From assembly GCA_002356215.1 (NCBI GenBank), contig AP017959.1, forward strand, positions 1,240,001 through 1,304,000: a stretch of DNA of 64,000 bases, written 5' to 3'. This document shows, piece by piece, positions 16,550-25,702 of this stretch. How positions within the stretch are numbered: position 1 is the first letter of the stretch; each line of letters starts with the position of its first letter. Below the pieces are notes generated by a model. It searched no databases. It was given only the letters and a program-made list of their open reading frames with translations, and was not told the DNA's origin. A program made the translations under genes and the position numbers. The DNA is from [Synechococcus] sp. NIES-970 (GTDB taxonomy: Bacteria > Cyanobacteriota > Cyanobacteriia > Cyanobacteriales > MRBY01).

Positions 16550-17059
16550 CTAGCGGGGAGAAACGGGCACATCCGCATCCTTTACCACTAGCTCACCGGA
16601 AGTAAATTCTTTTAGAGCAGCTAAAGGCCAAGCAAAAGCAGCCAACATCAAGCCAAAGGCGAGGGGCACATTGATGATGATTTCTGCCATTGCCGCGTCT
16701 TTTTCTTTACGGACAGCGATCAGATAAGAGCGGCCAGCCCAACCAATCCAACCTGCAATGTAGAGGAAGAGAATGCTCGGGATCAAAAATTCACCAGCGT
16801 GATCTAAGCGACCATCGACGATGAGGTGGGGCAAACCTTCGGGGCCACAGAGGGCTTCAGAATAGGCTGCGGCCCGGTTTTGACCAGAGTTTGGGTCTGC
16901 GGTGGTGTTGCGGAAGTTCTTTGCTCTTTGTTTATAAGCGGCGGACTGACTACAGGGCGTCAGGTGAGAAAGAGAATCTGCTTTCACGGGGGAAGCGAAA
17001 CCCAGCCACAAAGTTAAAGAGAGAGCAAAGGCGCAAACAACAGCTACGAAACGTTGCAT
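16550..17059 (-). CDS. psaF: Photosystem I subunit III (PsaF)
   Basis: A 169-residue precursor. Residues 1-27 are a cleavable signal (hydrophobic core [19 protein letters not shown], cleavage likely after KAD or just before), so the N-terminus lies in the thylakoid lumen. The mature part contains [18 protein letters not shown] and the conserved [21 protein letters not shown], then a membrane helix ([21 protein letters not shown]) and a second hydrophobic segment. The ATG at 17059, preceded by GGAAAC, is chosen over an upstream in-frame start. It is first in the psaFJ operon and divergent from tsaD. Confidence 0.97.
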   Translation of the reverse strand: MQRFVAVVCAFALSLTLWLGFASPVKADSLSHLTPCSQSAAYKQRAKNFRNTTADPNSGQNRAAAYSEALCGPEGLPHLIVDGRLDHAGEFLIPSILFLYIAGWIGWAGRSYLIAVRKEKDAAMAEIIINVPLAFGLMLAAFAWPLAALKEFTSGELVVKDADVPVSPR

Positions 17060-17214
17060 AAGTTTGTTTCCTTTTGTTACAAAATAGTAAAGTTTTTTGT
17101 ACAAAAGATACGCCAATCCATTTGTACTTTGGAAGCAATATTACTGTGACCAGCGTATCGAGTAAAGGCAAAAAAGGTTAAAGTTGTTAACTTAAATCTA
17201 AGTTATACCGATAT
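17060..17214. promoter_or_regulatory. Shared psaFJ/tsaD upstream region
   Basis: 155 AT-rich bases between divergent starts. They must contain the psaFJ promoter and leader and the tsaD promoter. I cannot place a confident -10/-35 pair or a known regulator site by eye. Confidence 0.5.
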
Positions 17215-18255
17215 ATGAGCATTGTTTTGGCAATCGAAACAAGTTGTGATGAAACTGCCGTTGCAATTGTTAAAAATCGTAAAGTTCTTGGTAATGTGGT
17301 TGCCTCTCAAATTGATATTCACCGGGAATTTGGTGGGGTTGTACCGGAGGTGGCATCACGATATCACCTCGAAAGTATCAATGCTTGTATCGACACCGCC
17401 CTTGCACAGGCGGGTTTAGGTTGGCATGAAATTGAGGCGATCGCCACCACCTGTGCGCCGGGATTGGTGGGCGCTCTCCTAGTGGGGGCCGCCGCCGGAA
17501 AAACCCTAGCCATGGTACACAACAAGCCCTTTATCGCTGTCCATCACTTAGAAGGTCATATTTACGCTAGTTATTTGAGTCAACCGGAGTTGGAGCCGCC
17601 TTTTCTTTGTCTCTTGGTTTCGGGAGGACATACAAGCTTCATTGAGGTGCGCGGTTGCGGTGAGTATGAACTGTTGGGGGAAACCCGCGATGATGCCGCC
17701 GGGGAAGCCTTTGATAAGGTGGCGCGGTTACTGAAGGTCGGTTATCCCGGTGGCCCGGTGATCGATCGCCTTGCCAAAACAGGAAATCCCCAAGCCTTTA
17801 AATTACCCGAAGGAAAAATTTCTCTCCCTGGGGGCGGCTATCATCCCTATGACTGCAGTTTTAGCGGCCTGAAAACAGCGGTTTTGCGCTTGGTGCAGCA
17901 GCTCGAAGCGACGGGCCAAGACATTCCGGTGGCCGACATTGCCGCCAGTTTCCAATACACCGTCGCCCAGGCTTTAACAAAACGGGCAGTCCGCTGTGCG
18001 GGCGATCGCCAACTGAAAACCATTGTGGTCGGTGGTGGTGTCGCGGCAAACAGTGGCCTCCGGGAGTCATTGACGACAGCCGCCGAAAAAGCCGGGATTC
18101 AAGTTTATTTTCCCCCCTTGAAATTTTGTACCGACAACGCCGCGATGATCGCCTGTGCCGCAGCGGAACATTTCGAGAGAGGCGATCGCTCGTCCTTAGA
18201 TTTGCCTGTTGCCTCCCGTTTGCCCATCACCCAAGTGCAGACTTTGTATAAGTGA
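17215..18255 (+). CDS. tsaD: tRNA threonylcarbamoyladenosine transferase TsaD
   Basis: A 346-residue ASKHA-fold enzyme that transfers threonylcarbamoyl onto A37 of ANN-reading tRNAs, together with TsaB, TsaE and TsaC. The start [17 protein letters not shown], the metal-binding HLEGH (His111, His115), the SGGHTSF loop and [11 protein letters not shown] are all present, and the length is typical. It is divergent from psaFJ, an arrangement I recall from other cyanobacteria. An acidic C-terminus and the HIP1 sites inside the gene are unremarkable. Confidence 0.97.
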   Translation: MSIVLAIETSCDETAVAIVKNRKVLGNVVASQIDIHREFGGVVPEVASRYHLESINACIDTALAQAGLGWHEIEAIATTCAPGLVGALLVGAAAGKTLAMVHNKPFIAVHHLEGHIYASYLSQPELEPPFLCLLVSGGHTSFIEVRGCGEYELLGETRDDAAGEAFDKVARLLKVGYPGGPVIDRLAKTGNPQAFKLPEGKISLPGGGYHPYDCSFSGLKTAVLRLVQQLEATGQDIPVADIAASFQYTVAQALTKRAVRCAGDRQLKTIVVGGGVAANSGLRESLTTAAEKAGIQVYFPPLKFCTDNAAMIACAAAEHFERGDRSSLDLPVASRLPITQVQTLYK

Positions 18256-18273
18256 ACCTTGAGGAAAAGTTGA

Positions 18274-19122
18274 TTAAGCAAAAACGGCGGTACGGTTACC
18301 GTAAACCAAAACGCGGTTTTGTAAATGTAGGCGGACGGCCCGAGACAGGACAATCCGCTCTAAATCTTTCCCTTTGCGAATCAAATCTTTGACATCATCC
18401 CGGTGGCTGACCCGCACCACATCCTGTTCGATAATCGGCCCTTCATCGAGATCCTGGGTGACATAGTGGGCCGTTGCGCCAATGATTTTTACGCCCCGCT
18501 CGTAGGCCCGGTGGTAGGGTTTCGCCCCCGCAAAGGCAGGCAGAAAAGAATGGTGAATATTGATCACCTGGTTAAATTTCCCCAAAAAATCAGGACTAAG
18601 CACCTGCATATATTTAGCGAGGATCACCAGATCGATGTTGTATTCCTTCAGTAGGGCCAGCTGTTTTGCTTCCTGTTCTGCTTTGGTGGCTTTGGTGATC
18701 GGGATGTGGTGAAAATCGATGTTGAACTGTTGGGCGATCGCCTCCAGCTCTGGGTGATTACTCATAATCAGAGGGATTTCCGCCTTGAGTTCCTTCGCCT
18801 GTTGTCGCCAGAGCAGATCCAAGAGGCAATGGTCCTGTTTCGTCACCCAGATCGCGAGTCGGGGCACTTGGTCAGAAAAATGCAGGCTGTAGGTGGCCCC
18901 CAAGGGTTTGGCGATCGCCCCAAAGGCCGGCTCGATCACATCCCGGGGTAGATTGAACCCAGTCAGCTCCCACTCAATGCGCGTTAAAAACAGGCCCACA
19001 CTAAAATCGGTGTGTTGATCGGCATGGATAATGTTGCCGCCGTTGGCATAGATAAAATTGGCGATTTTCGCAACCAGACCTTGTTGATCCGGACAAGACA
19101 CCAGAAGAGTAGCAGTGGGCAT
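18274..19122 (-). CDS. purU: Formyltetrahydrofolate deformylase
   Basis: A 282-residue enzyme that hydrolyses 10-formyltetrahydrofolate to formate and tetrahydrofolate, balancing one-carbon pools. Residues 1-80 form an ACT domain (start MPTATLLVSCPDQQGLVAKIA). The C-terminal formyltransferase-fold domain has the catalytic pattern INIHHSFLPAF and the Asp of TQDLDEGPIIEQD. In photorespiring organisms PurU also supplies formate. It is a single gene, convergent with tsaD; the upstream 99 bases show no riboswitch-like structure that I can see. Confidence 0.95.
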   Translation of the reverse strand: MPTATLLVSCPDQQGLVAKIANFIYANGGNIIHADQHTDFSVGLFLTRIEWELTGFNLPRDVIEPAFGAIAKPLGATYSLHFSDQVPRLAIWVTKQDHCLLDLLWRQQAKELKAEIPLIMSNHPELEAIAQQFNIDFHHIPITKATKAEQEAKQLALLKEYNIDLVILAKYMQVLSPDFLGKFNQVINIHHSFLPAFAGAKPYHRAYERGVKIIGATAHYVTQDLDEGPIIEQDVVRVSHRDDVKDLIRKGKDLERIVLSRAVRLHLQNRVLVYGNRTAVFA

Positions 19123-19221
19123 TGCTGTTTATAAAAGTTAAATTATTCGCAAAACTCTAATATTGTAAGGGTTTCAGCTCCAAAATAAAGACCAGCGGCA
19201 CAATCTCATCCCTTAGAAATC

Positions 19222-20670
19222 ATGATCCAGCCATGGAATCAAGTGCAACAAACTTTCCAGGCCATTTGGGGCTATACAGACTTTCGGCCACCCCAGGATC
19301 AAGTTATTCGTAGCTTATTGTCTGGGCAAGATGCCCTGATTGTGATGCCCACTGGCGGGGGGAAATCCATTTGCTTCCAATTACCTGCGCTATTGCAAAC
19401 GGGTTTAACCCTCGTCATTTCGCCCCTAGTGGCCCTGATGGAAAATCAAGTGCAGGATCTGCGCGCTAAAGGTCTTCCCGCCCAGGTGCTCCACAGTCAA
19501 TTGTCAAAGCTGGAGCGGCGGCAAACCCTGACAGCCCTCGAAAAAAAGCAACTGCGGCTCCTGTATCTTTCGCCAGAAACGTTACTCAGCTTGCCAGTGT
19601 GGGAACGCCTCATTTGGCCAGATTTACAGATTAACGGCCTGATCCTCGATGAAGCCCATTGTTTGGTGCAGTGGGGCGATACCTTTCGGCCCGCCTATCG
19701 TCGTTTGGGGGCTGTGCGCCCTGCCCTGCTCAAGCATAAACCCAAGGGCAGTACCATGGCGATCGCCGCTTTTACGGCCACGGCTGATCCCCAAGCTCAA
19801 CGGGCGATTTGTCAAACCCTCCAGCTAAAAAGTCCGAAAAAATTTCTCCAGAGCCCCTACCGCCCTAATTTAAACTTGGCCTGTCGCACCATCTGGACAC
19901 CGAAAGGGAAACGGGATCAGGTGCAAAAATTTATTCGATCCCAGAGCAATCAATCGGGATTGATCTATGTGCGCTCCCGCCAGGATGCGGAAACCCTTGT
20001 GACGGAATTACGACAAAATCAACATAAAACAGTCGCTTATCATGCAGGCCTCAGTCCAGGCGATCGCCGCCAACGGGAAAAAGATTGGCTCACGGGGAAA
20101 CTGCAATTTGTGGTGTGTACCAACGCCTTTGGGATGGGCATCGATAAAGCCGATGTGCGTTGGATTCTCCACTACCATCCCCCCAGTCTGTTGGCGGAAT
20201 ATATCCAAGAAATTGGGCGAGCGGGACGAGACGGGAAAAAGAGTGTAGCCTTGAGTTTGGTCAGTGAAGCCAGTGGTTTGTTTAATCCAGAGGACAAAAA
20301 TCGGGCCCGTTTCTTTTGGCAAAATCTCCAAAAAACAATTCGTCAAGCGGAAAAGCTCGCCCATAACCTGCCCCCTCAGGGAAATATTGCTGATTTTGAT
20401 TCTCCCCAAGCCGCCTTAGGTTTGGCGATTCTGCACAGCACAGGCCAACTACACTGGCGAGACCCCTTTACCTATGAACAGCGCTCATCCCCCCATACTC
20501 AAACATTTATCCAGCTGAGGACACAACAAGCACAGACGTTCCAGCAAATGCAAAATTTTTGGCCCCATAAAGGCTGTCGCTGGCATTATTTGCTCCAAAG
20601 TTTTGGGTTTCCCCAGAAAGCGGGAAATTTTCGTTGTGGCCATTGCGATCGCTGCGAAAAATCTCGATGA
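19222..20670 (+). CDS. recQ: RecQ-family ATP-dependent DNA helicase (short)
   Basis: A 482-residue superfamily 2 helicase. Motif I is PTGGGKSICFQLPA, motif II is LDEAHCLVQWG, and motif VI lies in IQEIGRAGRDG. A cysteine cluster at the end (RCGHCDRC) is the RecQ zinc-binding module. The protein lacks the winged-helix plus HRDC region of full-length RecQ, so it belongs to the short RecQ type found in cyanobacteria. It should unwind branched DNA in recombination and fork repair. The next gene starts 33 bases downstream on the same strand. Confidence 0.92.
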   Translation: MIQPWNQVQQTFQAIWGYTDFRPPQDQVIRSLLSGQDALIVMPTGGGKSICFQLPALLQTGLTLVISPLVALMENQVQDLRAKGLPAQVLHSQLSKLERRQTLTALEKKQLRLLYLSPETLLSLPVWERLIWPDLQINGLILDEAHCLVQWGDTFRPAYRRLGAVRPALLKHKPKGSTMAIAAFTATADPQAQRAICQTLQLKSPKKFLQSPYRPNLNLACRTIWTPKGKRDQVQKFIRSQSNQSGLIYVRSRQDAETLVTELRQNQHKTVAYHAGLSPGDRRQREKDWLTGKLQFVVCTNAFGMGIDKADVRWILHYHPPSLLAEYIQEIGRAGRDGKKSVALSLVSEASGLFNPEDKNRARFFWQNLQKTIRQAEKLAHNLPPQGNIADFDSPQAALGLAILHSTGQLHWRDPFTYEQRSSPHTQTFIQLRTQQAQTFQQMQNFWPHKGCRWHYLLQSFGFPQKAGNFRCGHCDRCEKSR

Positions 20671-20703
20671 TCGAAATTAGTGGCATAAGTTCAGGAGAAA
20701 CCC

Positions 20704-21384
20704 ATGTACGTTCTAATCGGTGGCGCTGGCTTGATGGGGCGCGATCTCGCGAAAACCCTCCAGCGGATGCAGTATACCGTTGCGGTGATTGATACAAACC
20801 CTGCCATTTGCCAGGAAGCCCGGGAAAAAATTGGTGTGATGGCCTTTGAAGGAAGTGCCGTTAAAACGAGTGTTTTGATCGAAGCGGGGATCCTTAAAGC
20901 CAACGCAGTGATCGCCACCCTCCGAGACGATGCCCTCAACCTGGCCCTGGTGACCCTCTGTAAGCATTATGGCGTCCCCCAAATTATTGTCCGGATGCGC
21001 GATCGCGACTTTACTGAACCTTACAAACTGGCCGGGGCGACCCACATTATCAGCACCACAGAATTAGCGATGAATCGGGTGATCAATGCGATCGAATATC
21101 CCGAAGTGGATGCGATGATGCACTTTGAACAGGGACAAATTGAAGTCCTGAAGCTTTCCATTCCTGAAAATTGCACCATTGTTAGGCGCAGTATTGCGGA
21201 ATTGGCCCAGGATCCGCGCTTTCCGGCGGGCACTCTCATTATTGGTTACCAAGCCCACCCCCATGAGGAACTCCACATCCCCAACGGCAATACCCTCCTT
21301 GAGGGGGGCTCAACGATTCTGGCCGTGACAAAACCGGAACTCGTCCACCAACTTGTCGATTTCATGGGGTTATGTGGGACTTAA
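20704..21384 (+). CDS. TrkA-type NAD-binding K+ transport regulator
   Basis: A 226-residue cytosolic protein. Residues 1-130 form an RCK/TrkA-N domain with the dinucleotide motif GGAGLMG near the start; residues about 140-220 form a TrkA-C domain (SIPENCTIVRRSIAELA, TLLEGGSTILAV). Such proteins gate KtrB/TrkH potassium transporters through NAD(H) or ATP. No membrane K+ transporter gene is adjacent; the next gene is a Na+/H+ antiporter on the opposite strand whose stop overlaps this one by four bases. An ion-homeostasis link between the two is inference. Confidence 0.88.
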   Translation: MYVLIGGAGLMGRDLAKTLQRMQYTVAVIDTNPAICQEAREKIGVMAFEGSAVKTSVLIEAGILKANAVIATLRDDALNLALVTLCKHYGVPQIIVRMRDRDFTEPYKLAGATHIISTTELAMNRVINAIEYPEVDAMMHFEQGQIEVLKLSIPENCTIVRRSIAELAQDPRFPAGTLIIGYQAHPHEELHIPNGNTLLEGGSTILAVTKPELVHQLVDFMGLCGT

Positions 21385-23003
21385 TGATCCCGGAGGTTGA
21401 TAATCTCTTGGTTTAAGGCTTGGATGTAAGGCCGGGCCGTTTCTTCGGTGATCAGTCCTTTGAGGATTGCCCCATTGATCGCACTTTTTTCAGCGAGAAA
21501 AAGACGCAGGCGCACCCCATTGAGATAGGCTTGATTCTCAAATTGGCTTAACCTTTGGCTCAGGCGCTGGTTGTAGAGCCCCCGCAGCTCCTCCTCGGCA
21601 TTGGCAATGCGGGCCTGGTAAGTGGCAAACAGTTCCTCATAGAGAAATTTTGGGAGGCTGCCGCTCTGTAATAACTCCTTGAGTTCCTCCTGGGCCGATT
21701 TTGCGGCAATCAAGTTCAATTGCAGGGTTTCTAAGCGTTGGCGCACAGGAGAAGGCTTTGCCAGCTGGAGTTTTTTCACGCACCAAGGCAGACTTAGCCC
21801 TTGGCCAATTAGAGACACCAAAACGGTACTAAACACCAGAGTGACCACCTGCGATCGCCCGGCGAGGGTCAAGGGTAAACCAAGGGCGAGGGCCATAGAT
21901 AGAGAGCCTTTCACATTCCCGAGAATCAACACATGTTGCCAACGAAGCGGCAGGGGGCGGTCAAAAAACTTCAGCCCCCAGAGCAGCGGATAAATCGAAA
22001 AAATTCGCCCCGTTTGGTAGGCCAAAATCGCCAACAGCGCTGCTGGAATACTCTGCAGAAGGGCCTGGGGTTCCACTTCGATGCCCACGAATAGGAAAAT
22101 AAATGTATTGACCCCAAAACCCGCATATTCCCAAAAATTTAACAGAGTAATCGTCATGGAGCCAGAGCTTTCCCGCAGGGCAACATTACCAATTAGCAGC
22201 CCCGCAATCAGCACGGCGATCGCACTGGAAACCCCGAGCAATTGCCCAATTTGGAATGTGCCAAGGGACACTGCCACAGTCAACAAAATATTACTAAGGG
22301 GATCATCCAACTGCCGGAACAGGCCAATACAGAGATAGCCTAAACCCAAGCCCAACAGACCGCCCCCCACAAAGGCAATCAGGATTTGTTCAATGCCTTG
22401 GCCAACGCTAAAAGAACCCTGTAGGTGGATCGTCGTAACAACATTCAGCAAAACCAGGGCAATCCCGTCATTAAATAAACTTTCTCCTTCCACAATGGTG
22501 GCCAAGCGTCCCGGCACTGGCACCGTCCGAAAAGCCGCAATGACAGAAACTGTATCAGTGATCGTCAAAATGACTCCCACAGCACAGGCCGTTAACCAAG
22601 CCAGATCTAAACTAACCTTGAGCAAATAGGCGGTGATCGTGGCAGCCAAGAGAACCCCTGGCCCCGCTAAAAGAGTAATCGGTTTAATGGTGCTGCGTAA
22701 CCGACTGATATCTGTATTGATCGCGGCCTCAAAGATCAAAATCGGCAGAAATAAATTCAAAATCACATCAGGATTTAAACCAATGGCCTCTGCTAGTAGC
22801 TGTCTGGGAATTAACAAACCCGCGAGCACAAGCCCAATCACATAGGGAATCCTCAGCCAGCGAGTCACCAGAGCTACCACCGTCGCGACTAGCAGTAACA
22901 AAATCAAGGTATCGACCAGTCCCGTAAAAGCATTATTCGGCAGAGAAACCGCTTGTCCGAACAGGAAGCTATGGCGCACAATAATCAGGTGGGGATCAAG
23001 CAC
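21381..23003 (-). CDS. CPA1-type Na+/H+ antiporter (NhaP/NhaS-like)
   Basis: A 540-residue membrane protein with about 12 hydrophobic segments in residues 30-410 and a charged cytosolic tail of about 130 residues. The ion-binding region appears as ILTITDTVSVIAAFR near residue 150 and the paired helix as EGESLFNDGIALVL near residue 180, typical of NhaP-type exchangers. It would expel Na+ in exchange for protons, which fits a salt-tolerant organism. The start is a GTG. Cyanobacteria have several NhaS genes; I cannot assign the number. The TnpB element begins about 60 bases upstream. Confidence 0.9.
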   Translation of the reverse strand: MLDPHLIIVRHSFLFGQAVSLPNNAFTGLVDTLILLLLVATVVALVTRWLRIPYVIGLVLAGLLIPRQLLAEAIGLNPDVILNLFLPILIFEAAINTDISRLRSTIKPITLLAGPGVLLAATITAYLLKVSLDLAWLTACAVGVILTITDTVSVIAAFRTVPVPGRLATIVEGESLFNDGIALVLLNVVTTIHLQGSFSVGQGIEQILIAFVGGGLLGLGLGYLCIGLFRQLDDPLSNILLTVAVSLGTFQIGQLLGVSSAIAVLIAGLLIGNVALRESSGSMTITLLNFWEYAGFGVNTFIFLFVGIEVEPQALLQSIPAALLAILAYQTGRIFSIYPLLWGLKFFDRPLPLRWQHVLILGNVKGSLSMALALGLPLTLAGRSQVVTLVFSTVLVSLIGQGLSLPWCVKKLQLAKPSPVRQRLETLQLNLIAAKSAQEELKELLQSGSLPKFLYEELFATYQARIANAEEELRGLYNQRLSQRLSQFENQAYLNGVRLRLFLAEKSAINGAILKGLITEETARPYIQALNQEIINLRDH

Positions 23004-23096
23004 AGTGAGAGATATCCTTAGGGATAAAAAGACCGCAATATAGTCATCAAAAATCTCCGAGAGATCCTGTCTTAAAATGACAGGGAGTAATACGAG

Positions 23097-23132
23097 TGTC
23101 AGTCAATCCGTTCGATGCTGCGAAGACTGACA
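23097..23132 (+). repeat. Left-end subterminal hairpin of the TnpB element
   Basis: TGTCAGTC (23097-23104) and GACTGACA (23125-23132) pair over eight bases; TTCG and CGAA inside add four more pairs after a six-base bulge. IS605-family ends are recognised as such imperfect single-stranded hairpins. Confidence 0.7.
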
Positions 23133-23175
23133 AATAATCTATATTGCTCACAGAATCAAGCATTATAATGTGAGT

Positions 23176-24348
23176 ATGACACAACGTGCTTTTAAGTATC
23201 GCTTCTATCCTACCCCTGAACAGGAATCCCTGTTGAGACGGACGATGGGCTGTACTCGTTTGGTCTACAATCGCGCCCTTGCCGTGAGAACCCAGGCTTG
23301 GTCCGAAGAGAAAAAACAAGTTGGCTACAGCGATACTTCGGCAATGCTGACGGCTTGGAAAAAGCAAGATGACCTCCAATTTTTGAATGAGGTGAGCTGT
23401 GTCCCCTTGCAACAGGGATTGAGACATCTTCAGAAAGCATTCCGTAACTTTTTTCAAGGACGGGCCAAATACCCAACCTTCAAGAAAAAACGGAACGGTG
23501 GCAGTGCAGAGTTTACGAAATCTGCGTTCAAGTGGAGGGATGGGCAAGTTTTTCTGGCCAAGTGTTCTGAGCCACTGGCCATCCGTTGGAGCCGAGCATT
23601 ACCCAAGGGCGCAAATCCCTCGACAATTACCGTGAAGCTTTCGCCGGCTGGAAGATGGACAATCTCTCTGTTGGTGGATGTTGATGTCGACCCATTGCCG
23701 CCATCCCCAAATCAAATTGGCATTGATTTGGGCGTGACCAGTTTGGCGGCCCTGAGCAATGGAGATAAGATTGCGAATCCCAAAAACTTCAATACTAAAC
23801 GCCGCAAACTGAAGAAAGCTCAGAAGGCATTGGCACGAAAGCAGAAAGGGTCGAACAATCGCCACAAGGCTCGTTTAAAAGTGGCTAAGGTGCATCAGGA
23901 AATCGCTGATGCCAGAAAGGATTTTCTTCACAAGCTGACGACTCGATGGGTACGCGAAAACCAAACGATCGCCGTTGAGGACTTGGTGGTGAAGAACATG
24001 GTAAAGAACCAAAAACTGGCGCTCTCGATTAGTGATGCGAGTTGGGGCGAGCTGGTCAGACAACTTGAGTACAAGTGCGACTGGTATGGCCGCAGGTTGA
24101 TCAAGATTGACCGCTGGTTTCCGAGTTCTAGGCGGTGTGGTAGTTGTGGTCACATTATTGAAAAACTGCCGTTAAATGTCCGTGCATGGGATTGCCTCAA
24201 CTGTGGGGCACACCATGACCGGGATATCAACGCTGCCAAAAACATTCTTGCCGCAGGGCTTGCGGTGAAAGTCTGTGGAGCAAACGTAAGACCAGAAAGG
24301 CATAAATCTGATGGCAGTTGCAATGAAACAGAAAGGTCTAGGAAGTGA
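23176..24348 (+). CDS. tnpB: RNA-guided endonuclease TnpB (IS605 OrfB)
   Basis: A 390-residue TnpB. The N-terminal helix-turn-helix-like region starts MTQRAFKYRFYPTPEQESLL. The RuvC triad looks intact: Asp in IGIDLGVTSLA (near residue 185), Glu in VEDLVVKNM (near 268) and Asp in HHDRDINAAKN (near 350). A zinc ribbon is formed by CGSCG and CLNCG. TnpB proteins are ancestors of Cas12 and cut DNA guided by an RNA made from the element's right end, which helps the element persist. A TATAAT box at 23164-23169 lies seven bases before the ATG, so the mRNA may lack a leader; a GTG at 23170 is the alternative start. No frame damage is seen. Confidence 0.93.
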   Translation: MTQRAFKYRFYPTPEQESLLRRTMGCTRLVYNRALAVRTQAWSEEKKQVGYSDTSAMLTAWKKQDDLQFLNEVSCVPLQQGLRHLQKAFRNFFQGRAKYPTFKKKRNGGSAEFTKSAFKWRDGQVFLAKCSEPLAIRWSRALPKGANPSTITVKLSPAGRWTISLLVDVDVDPLPPSPNQIGIDLGVTSLAALSNGDKIANPKNFNTKRRKLKKAQKALARKQKGSNNRHKARLKVAKVHQEIADARKDFLHKLTTRWVRENQTIAVEDLVVKNMVKNQKLALSISDASWGELVRQLEYKCDWYGRRLIKIDRWFPSSRRCGSCGHIIEKLPLNVRAWDCLNCGAHHDRDINAAKNILAAGLAVKVCGANVRPERHKSDGSCNETERSRK

Positions 24349-24406
24349 TTCTTAGACTCCCTGTACCTTTTAGGTCGGGAAGGATGTCAACCTAAGGGAA
24401 TCGAAC
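24250..24406 (+). ncRNA. Predicted reRNA/omegaRNA of the TnpB element
   Basis: In characterised TnpB systems the guide RNA overlaps the 3' end of tnpB, spans the right-end hairpin and ends with about 16 bases of flanking host DNA as guide. By that rule the scaffold here would end at TCAA (24387-24390) and the guide would begin CCTAAGGGAATCG. The boundaries are inferred from the family, not seen as a promoter. Confidence 0.35.
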
Positions 24407-24461
24407 GGAAAGATCGGCAGGATTGGATAGATTGAAAGCAGGTGCGAGAAAAGAAAATCGA

Positions 24462-25595
24462 GTGCAGGTTGTCATCACGGGACTCGGCTTACGCTGTGGT
24501 TTAGGCGATCGCCTCCAGGCTTGGGAAAGATTACAGCGGGGTGAAACGGCGATCCAACTACGGCAACCGTTCGCTGATTTACCCGTGCTACCGATGGCAA
24601 TGTTGGGGAAAGCCCCCATAGATCTAGAACTGCTCCGTCAGGAATTGGTAGCGGCGACCTTGGCAGACGCTAATTTGACAACCCCGTTAGAAAATTGCGG
24701 TATTGTCATTGGCTCTAGTCGAGGCTTCCAGGGGCAATGGGAAAGGTTACGGTGCAAGTATCGTCAGGGCGATTTGGCCGATCTTGAGCATTGGCTGGCC
24801 TATTTACCGCACCAGTTGGCGATCGCCTCAGCCCAACAAATCGGTTCAACCGGGCCAATGCTTGCCCCCATGGGCGCTTGCACCACGGGTCTATGGGCGA
24901 TCGCCCAGGGTTTCGAGCTGCTGCAACGGGGCGACTGTACCCAAGTATTGGCTGGGGCAGTAGAATCGCCCATTACGCCTTTGAGCGTTACGGGATTTCA
25001 GAAAATGGGAGCCTTGGCAACGACTGGCTGTTTTCCCTTTGATCACCGGCGGGAGGGGTTGGTTTTAGGGGAAGGGGGGGCGATGTTTCTACTAGAAACC
25101 CTCGAGTCGGCCCAGCAACGGGATGCCGAAATTTACGGAACGGTCCTCGGCTGGAGTTTTACCTGCGATGCCCACCATATGAACGCGCCCCAGGGTAACC
25201 ATCAAGCAGCGATGAAGGCGATCGCCCAATGTTTAGAACGCTCTAGCTTGGAACCAAAAGACATTGACCACATTCACCCCCACGGCACCAGCACTCAGCT
25301 CAATGACCAGGCTGAAGCGGCGATGATCCAACAACTATTTCCCTACCGTCCCTTAGTCGCTGGCAGCAAAGGGGCCACAGGCCATACCCTCGGCGCATCG
25401 GGGGCCTTGGGAGTTGCCTTCTCTCTGTTAATGCTGCGGGAGCAACGACTGTTTCCCTCTGTGGGCTTAGCCCAGCCAGAATTTGATCTGAATTTTGTCA
25501 GACAAACCCAGGATCATCCCCTCCATAATGTCCTTTGTTTGAGTTTTGGGTTTGGGGGTCAAAATGGGGCGATCGCCTTACAAAAATTAGGATGA
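24462..25595 (+). CDS. Solitary beta-ketoacyl-ACP synthase (KS, FabF-like)
   Basis: A 377-residue condensing enzyme with the full Cys-His-His triad: Cys near residue 140 in GACTTGLWA, His near 272 in HPHGTSTQLND and His near 307 in KGATGHTLGA. It would perform Claisen condensation of an acyl-enzyme with malonyl-ACP. It is shorter and more divergent than housekeeping FabF, with no acp, fabD or fabG nearby, so a special acyl product is possible. The GTG at 24462 gives the usual family start (VVITGLGLRC); a TTG at 24423 would add 13 residues. The TnpB element ends 71 bases upstream and may have changed its promoter or N-terminus. Confidence 0.85.
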   Translation: MQVVITGLGLRCGLGDRLQAWERLQRGETAIQLRQPFADLPVLPMAMLGKAPIDLELLRQELVAATLADANLTTPLENCGIVIGSSRGFQGQWERLRCKYRQGDLADLEHWLAYLPHQLAIASAQQIGSTGPMLAPMGACTTGLWAIAQGFELLQRGDCTQVLAGAVESPITPLSVTGFQKMGALATTGCFPFDHRREGLVLGEGGAMFLLETLESAQQRDAEIYGTVLGWSFTCDAHHMNAPQGNHQAAMKAIAQCLERSSLEPKDIDHIHPHGTSTQLNDQAEAAMIQQLFPYRPLVAGSKGATGHTLGASGALGVAFSLLMLREQRLFPSVGLAQPEFDLNFVRQTQDHPLHNVLCLSFGFGGQNGAIALQKLG

Positions 25596-25702
25596 AGATA
25601 TTCGCTTTTGTCGGTAGCTTGAGAAAAATTGCAAACCTCAACCTAACCGCAAGTACAGCGTGGTGCGTCGCCCTGAGGCCACATTTCAGATTCAAGAAAA
25701 GG

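Larger units (their letters stand above)
23066..24390 (+). mobile_element. Solo TnpB element, IS200/IS605 superfamily (IS1341-like)
   Basis: An element of about 1.3 kb with only tnpB and no tnpA. Candidate left-end structures are a hairpin at 23066-23084 (CCTGTC...GACAGG) and an interrupted hairpin at 23097-23132 (TGTCAGTC...GACTGACA). The right end has the pattern of IS605-type ends: a hairpin ACCTTTTAGGT within 24357-24382 followed by GGATGTCAA ending at 24390. ACAGGGAG (23080-23087) is the exact reverse complement of CTCCCTGT (24357-24364). The left boundary is approximate. Without tnpA the element can move only if a transposase acts in trans. Confidence 0.8.

Noticed and set aside
21381-23003. 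Potassium uptake system formed with the neighbouring TrkA-type gene
   Set aside because: The genes are convergent, so not an operon, and the antiporter is of the Na+/H+ type, not Trk or Ktr.
23047-23547. Minus-strand 166-codon frame over the 5' half of tnpB
   Set aside because: It is antisense to an intact TnpB and contains no domain; it is explained as a shadow frame.
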